From assembly GCF_022414575.1 (NCBI RefSeq), contig NZ_JADWYQ010000018.1, positions 1-64,000 of the forward strand: 64,000 nucleotides of DNA. Reading direction: 5' to 3'. This document shows positions 60,510 to 64,000 of this stretch, piece by piece; positions within the stretch are counted from its first letter, which is position 1; each line of letters starts with the position of its first letter. This stretch comes from Streptomyces sp. MUM 178J (GTDB taxonomy: Bacteria; Actinomycetota; Actinomycetes; Streptomycetales; Streptomycetaceae). The notes below the pieces were generated by a model. The model worked only from the letters and a program-made list of their open reading frames with translations, searched no databases and was not told the DNA's origin. A program made the translations under genes and the position numbers.

Positions 60510-61938
60510 TCAGGCGCTTGGGGCGCTCCAGGATCGCCGCCACGTCGGCGAGGACCTTGGAGCCCAGTTCGCCGTCGACCAGGCGGTGGTCGAAGGAGAG
60601 GGCGAGTGTGGTGACCTGACGGGGTTTCACCTTGCCCTTGTGGACCCAGGGCTGCGGCTTGATCGCGCCGACCGCGAGGATCGCGGACTCGCCCGGGTTG
60701 AGGATGGGCGTGCCCGTGTCGACGCCGAAGACGCCGACGTTGGTGATGGTCACCGTGCCGCCCTGCATGGCCGCCGGGGTGGTCTTGCCCTCGCGGGCGG
60801 TGGCGACCAGCTCCGCCAGGGCCTGGGCGAGCTGGGGCAGGGTCATGGCGTGCGCGTCCTTGACGTTCGGCACGATCAGACCGCGCGGGGTGGCCGCGGC
60901 GATGCCCAGGTTCACGTACTCCTTGCGCACGATCTCCTGGTCGGCCTCGTGCCAGGAGGCGTTGACGTCCGGGTTGCGCTTGATCGCGACCAGCAGCGCC
61001 TTGGCGATGAGCAGCAGCGGATTGACCCGCAGCCCTGCCATGTCCTTGTCGGACTTGAGCTCCTCGACGAGCCTCATCGTGCGCGTCACATCGACCGTGA
61101 CGAACTCCGTGACGTGCGGCGCGGTGAACGCCGAGCCGACCATGGCCGCCGCCGTGGCCTTCCGTACGCCCTTGATCGGGATGCGGGTCTCCCGGACGCC
61201 GGACGGGACCGCGGTCGGGGCCGCCGGGGCCTCGGGCTCCGGCGCGGGCGCGGCGGGGGCCGCCGGGGTCACGTGGGCCGGCGGGGCCTGGACCGGTGCG
61301 ACGGCGGCGTGCACGTCCTCGCGGGTGATGATGCCGTCCGGGCCGGTCGGGGTGACCTGGGTCAGATCCACGCCCAGGTCCTTGGCCAGCTTGCGCACCG
61401 GCGGCTTGGCGAGCGGCCGCGGGGCGGGGACCGCGGCCGCGGGGCCGTGGCCGTTCATCTCCGTCTGGATCGCCGCCGCGGCGGCCGCAGGCGCCGCCGT
61501 GGCGGGAGCCGCCGGTCCCGGAGCGGCCGCGGCCTGGGCGGCTGCGGCCTGCTTGCGCGGACGGCGCTTGGTCGACGACCGGGCGACGCCGTAGCCGACG
61601 AGGACCGGCTGCCGGCCCTCGGGCTCAGGCTCCGGCTCCGGCTCGGGTGCGGCCTGCGGTTCGGCGTGCGGAGCCTCGGGCTCCGCCGCACCGCCGCCCG
61701 CCGCGACGTCCACGGCGATGATCGAGGCGCCCACGTCCACCGTGGCCCCCTCGGGGAAGTGCAGCGCGTGCACCACGCCGTCGTACGGAATCGGCAGCTC
61801 CACGGCCGCCTTCGCCGTCTCCACCTCGCAGACGGCCTGCCCGTCGGTCACGGTGTCACCGGGCTGGACGTACCACTTGAGGATCTCGGCCTCGGTCAGT
61901 CCCTCACCCACGTCGGGCATCTTGAACTCGCGGATCAC
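60496..61938 (-). CDS. bkdC: Dihydrolipoyllysine acyltransferase (E2) of a branched-chain 2-oxoacid dehydrogenase
   Basis: 480 residues from a GTG with GGAG 8 bases upstream. An N-terminal lipoyl domain (~1-78; VETAKA, Lys43 modified) is followed by an Ala/Pro/Glu-rich linker, the peripheral-subunit-binding domain (VRKLAKDLGVDLTQVTPTGP) and the acyltransferase core (~240-480) ending with LSFDHRLVDG, His and Asp catalytic. It moves the acyl group from lipoyl to CoA, giving branched acyl-CoA starters for fatty acids and polyketides. Last gene of the E1alpha-E1beta-E2 operon. No E3 gene is in the window. Pyruvate as substrate cannot be excluded. Confidence 0.92.
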   Translation of the reverse strand: MIREFKMPDVGEGLTEAEILKWYVQPGDTVTDGQAVCEVETAKAAVELPIPYDGVVHALHFPEGATVDVGASIIAVDVAAGGGAAEPEAPHAEPQAAPEPEPEPEPEGRQPVLVGYGVARSSTKRRPRKQAAAAQAAAAPGPAAPATAAPAAAAAAIQTEMNGHGPAAAVPAPRPLAKPPVRKLAKDLGVDLTQVTPTGPDGIITREDVHAAVAPVQAPPAHVTPAAPAAPAPEPEAPAAPTAVPSGVRETRIPIKGVRKATAAAMVGSAFTAPHVTEFVTVDVTRTMRLVEELKSDKDMAGLRVNPLLLIAKALLVAIKRNPDVNASWHEADQEIVRKEYVNLGIAAATPRGLIVPNVKDAHAMTLPQLAQALAELVATAREGKTTPAAMQGGTVTITNVGVFGVDTGTPILNPGESAILAVGAIKPQPWVHKGKVKPRQVTTLALSFDHRLVDGELGSKVLADVAAILERPKRLITWA

Positions 61939-61949
61939 AGCAGTTCTCC

Positions 61950-62930
61950 TCAGTACGCCAGCGCGCGGTCGACGGCGTCGAGCACCCGGTCGAGGCCCGG
62001 AAGGTACTCCTCCTCCAGCCGTGCCGGCGGATAGGGGGCGTGGAATCCGCCGACCCTGAGCACCGGCGACTCCAGGCTGTAGAAGCACCGCTCGGTGATC
62101 CGGGCGGCGACCTCCGCGCCGGAGCCGTAGAAGACGGGCGCCTCGTGGACCACGACCAACCGGCCCGTCTTCTCCACGGACCTCTGGATCGCGTCGAAGT
62201 CGATCGGGGACATCGACCGCAGGTCCAGCACCTCGACCGACTTGCCCTCCTCCTCAGCGGCGGCCGCCGCCTCCAGGCAGACCTTCACCATCGGCCCGTA
62301 CGCGGCCAGCGTCAGATCCGTGCCCGGGCGGGCCGTGCGTGCGGCGTGCAGCGGGCCGGGGATGGCGTCGACATCCACCTCGCCCTTGTCCCAGTACCGC
62401 CGCTTCGGCTCGAAGAAGACCACCGGGTCGTCGGACTGGATGGCCTGCTGGAGCATCCAGTACGCGTCGGAGGGCGTCGACGGCGAGACCACCTTCAACC
62501 CCGCGACATGCGCGAACAGCGCCTCGGGCGACTCGCTGTGGTGCTCGACCGCACCGATGCCGCCGCCGTACGGGATGCGCACCACGACCGGCAGCTTGAT
62601 CTTGCCAAGCGCACGGGCGTGCATCTTGGCCAGCTGCGTGACGATCTGGTCGTACGCCGGGAAGACGAACCCGTCGAACTGGATCTCCAAGACCGGCCGG
62701 TAGCCGCGCAGCGCGAGGCCGATCGCCGTGCCGACGATGCCGGACTCCGCGAGCGGGGTGTCGATCACCCGGTCCTCGCCGAAGTCCTTCTGCAGTCCGT
62801 CGGTGACCCGGAAGACGCCGCCGAGCTTGCCGACGTCCTCACCCATGATCAGGACCTTGGGGTCGTTCTCCAGCGCCGTGCGCAGCGACTCGTTGAGCGC
62901 CTTGGCGAGGGGAAGCTTCTGCACCGCCAT
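61950..62930 (-). CDS. bkdB: 2-oxoacid dehydrogenase E1 beta subunit
   Basis: 326 residues. Transketolase-like pyrimidine-binding and C-terminal domains: MGEDVGKLGGVFRVTDGLQK, DTPLAESGIVGTAIGLALRG with the Glu of the thiamine diphosphate site, EIQFDGFVFPAYDQIVTQLA, PYGGGIGAVEHHSESPEALF. The C-terminal domain ends HAPYPPARLEEEYLPGLDRV. The beta chain pairs with E1alpha as a heterotetramer. The ATG lies 2 bases beyond the E1alpha stop (translational coupling) and the E2 GTG follows 12 bases after its own stop. Confidence 0.95.
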   Translation of the reverse strand: MAVQKLPLAKALNESLRTALENDPKVLIMGEDVGKLGGVFRVTDGLQKDFGEDRVIDTPLAESGIVGTAIGLALRGYRPVLEIQFDGFVFPAYDQIVTQLAKMHARALGKIKLPVVVRIPYGGGIGAVEHHSESPEALFAHVAGLKVVSPSTPSDAYWMLQQAIQSDDPVVFFEPKRRYWDKGEVDVDAIPGPLHAARTARPGTDLTLAAYGPMVKVCLEAAAAAEEEGKSVEVLDLRSMSPIDFDAIQRSVEKTGRLVVVHEAPVFYGSGAEVAARITERCFYSLESPVLRVGGFHAPYPPARLEEEYLPGLDRVLDAVDRALAY

Positions 62931-62932
62931 GA

Positions 62933-64000
62933 TCAGTTGCCCTCCTCGGCGAACGACGCCTGGTACGCCGCGAACTGCGCCCGCTCCTCGTCGACGAGCG
63001 CGTGCCCGTCCGCGTAGACGTTCTCGAAGATCGCCATGTCGTCGGGGTCGGGCATCGCCCGCACCGCCTCCCGCACCCGCTTGGCGAGCGTGTCGCTCTC
63101 CTCCTCCAGGGCCGTGAAGAACGCCTCGTCCGCGTGGCCCGCCGCCTCCAGATGGGCGCGCAGCCGCTGGATCGGGTCCTTCGCCTCCCAGGCCAGACGC
63201 TCGTCGTCGTGGCGGTACCGGGACGGGTCGTCGGAGGTGGTGTGCGCGCCCATCCGGTAGGTGAACGCCTCGATCAGCGTGGGGCCCTCGCCGCGGCGTG
63301 CACGCTCCAGCGCCCAGCGGGTCACCGCCAGACACGCCAGCACGTCATTGCCGTCCACACGCACGCCCGGGAAGCCGAAGCCCTCGGCCCGCTTGTAGAG
63401 CGGCACACGGGTCTGCTTCTCGGTGGGCTCGGAGATCGCCCACTGGTTGTTCTGGCAGAAGAACACCACCGGGGCGTTGTAGACGGCGGAGAAGGTGAAC
63501 GCCTCCGCGACATCGCCCTGGCTGGACGCGCCGTCGCCGAAGTACGCGATCACCGCGGAGTCCGCGCCGTCCTTGGCCACACCCATCGCGTAGCCCGTCG
63601 CATGCAGCGTCTGCGAGCCGATGACGATCGTGTAGAGCTGGAAATTGTTGGTGTTCGGGTCCCAGCCGCCGTGGTTCACGCCGCGGAACATGCCGAGCAG
63701 ATTGGTCGGGTCGACCCCGCGGCACCAGGCGACGCCGTGCTCGCGGTAGGTCGGGAAGACATAGTCGTCGTCGCGCAGGGCCCGGCCGGAGCCGATCTGG
63801 GCGGCCTCCTGGCCCAGCAGCGAGGCCCACAGGCCCAGCTCGCCCTGGCGCTGCAGGGCGGTGGCCTCGGCGTCGAACCGGCGGGTGAGAACCATGTCCC
63901 GGTACAGCCCGCGCAGCTCCTGAGCGCTGAGCTCGATGTCGCACTCGGGGTGCTCGACCCGCTCCCCCTCGGGGGTGAGCAGCTGTACGAGCTGGGGCTC
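62933..64000 (-). CDS. bkdA: 2-oxoacid dehydrogenase E1 alpha subunit, 5' end beyond the window
   Basis: At least 355 codons visible, in frame to the right edge: the N-terminal part EPQLVQLLTPEGERVEHPEC continues off the window. Thiamine diphosphate motif GDGASSQGDVAEAFTFSAVY with following NN (FFCQNNQWAISEPTEKQTRV). The pattern GLWASLLGQEAAQIGSGRAL and the phospho-loop region YRMGAHTTSDDPSRYRHDDE match branched-chain E1 alpha; pyruvate E1 alpha is the alternative. With E1 beta and E2 it forms the complex that supplies isobutyryl-, isovaleryl- and methylbutyryl-CoA. Confidence 0.92.
   Translation of the reverse strand, partial: EPQLVQLLTPEGERVEHPECDIELSAQELRGLYRDMVLTRRFDAEATALQRQGELGLWASLLGQEAAQIGSGRALRDDDYVFPTYREHGVAWCRGVDPTNLLGMFRGVNHGGWDPNTNNFQLYTIVIGSQTLHATGYAMGVAKDGADSAVIAYFGDGASSQGDVAEAFTFSAVYNAPVVFFCQNNQWAISEPTEKQTRVPLYKRAEGFGFPGVRVDGNDVLACLAVTRWALERARRGEGPTLIEAFTYRMGAHTTSDDPSRYRHDDERLAWEAKDPIQRLRAHLEAAGHADEAFFTALEEESDTLAKRVREAVRAMPDPDDMAIFENVYADGHALVDEERAQFAAYQASFAEEGN

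Overview
The window is chromosomal DNA from a Streptomyces-type actinomycete. GC content and third-codon-position GC are very high, GTG and TTG starts are common, and the gene families are typical of the genus: DUF397/XRE/ATPase sets, bkd dehydrogenase genes, mycothiol-type DinB proteins and SpoIIE-type phosphatases with a fused ATPase domain. From memory the backbone order (PhoX phosphatase, metG, aspS, FadE5-like dehydrogenase, GntR, bkd genes) resembles the core region of the S. coelicolor chromosome; this was not checked by alignment.

Layout. 1-2834 is an accessory patch: an integrase remnant running off the left edge, a 34-bp-arm inverted repeat, then an XRE regulator and two small genes, one with a rare TTA codon. 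2978-10343 holds a small membrane protein, a PadR regulator, a FadH-type dienoyl-CoA reductase, an AarF/UbiB kinase, a Pro/Glu-rich protein, a DUF4239 membrane protein and a universal stress protein. 10380-18013 holds a frameshifted ATPase remnant, an MBL-fold hydrolase divergent from a TetR gene with paired operators, a secreted-type phosphodiesterase-fold protein, an FUSC transporter, an S4 RNA-binding protein and an unknown protein. 18053-30567 is core: a Tat-exported PhoX phosphatase with a likely PHO box, a vWA protein, metG, an L,D-transpeptidase lipoprotein, aspS, a PAS/GAF/PP2C/ATPase phosphatase and an AI-2E transporter.

30600-48000 is more variable: a trypsin-fold/FG-GAP protein with two catalytic residues replaced, pirin, GNAT, a lipoprotein whose 3' end is joined to a TnpB remnant, a second TetR with operators similar to the first, a one-chain sigma factor/zinc motif/TM/CAP protein divergent from a secreted CAP protein, SseB, a Tat-exported amine oxidase, a DUF397/XRE/ATPase locus, a deleted copy of that locus about 2.6 kb away, and a large SMI1/KNR4 protein. 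48183-64000 returns to core metabolism: FadE5-like acyl-CoA dehydrogenase, Uma2 nuclease, M18 aminopeptidase, an NHLRC2-like thioredoxin/NHL protein, a methyltransferase, a nitrilase-fold hydrolase, a DinB protein, an MFS/GntR operon, a small secreted protein, an HTH protein, and the 2-oxoacid dehydrogenase E1alpha-E1beta-E2 operon, whose E1alpha gene runs off the right edge.

The most interesting element is the membrane-spanning sigma factor with an external CAP domain (38406-40127) facing a second CAP protein (40341-41339): it looks like a one-component surface-sensing transcription switch. No tRNA, rRNA, CRISPR array, riboswitch or biosynthetic gene cluster was recognised.
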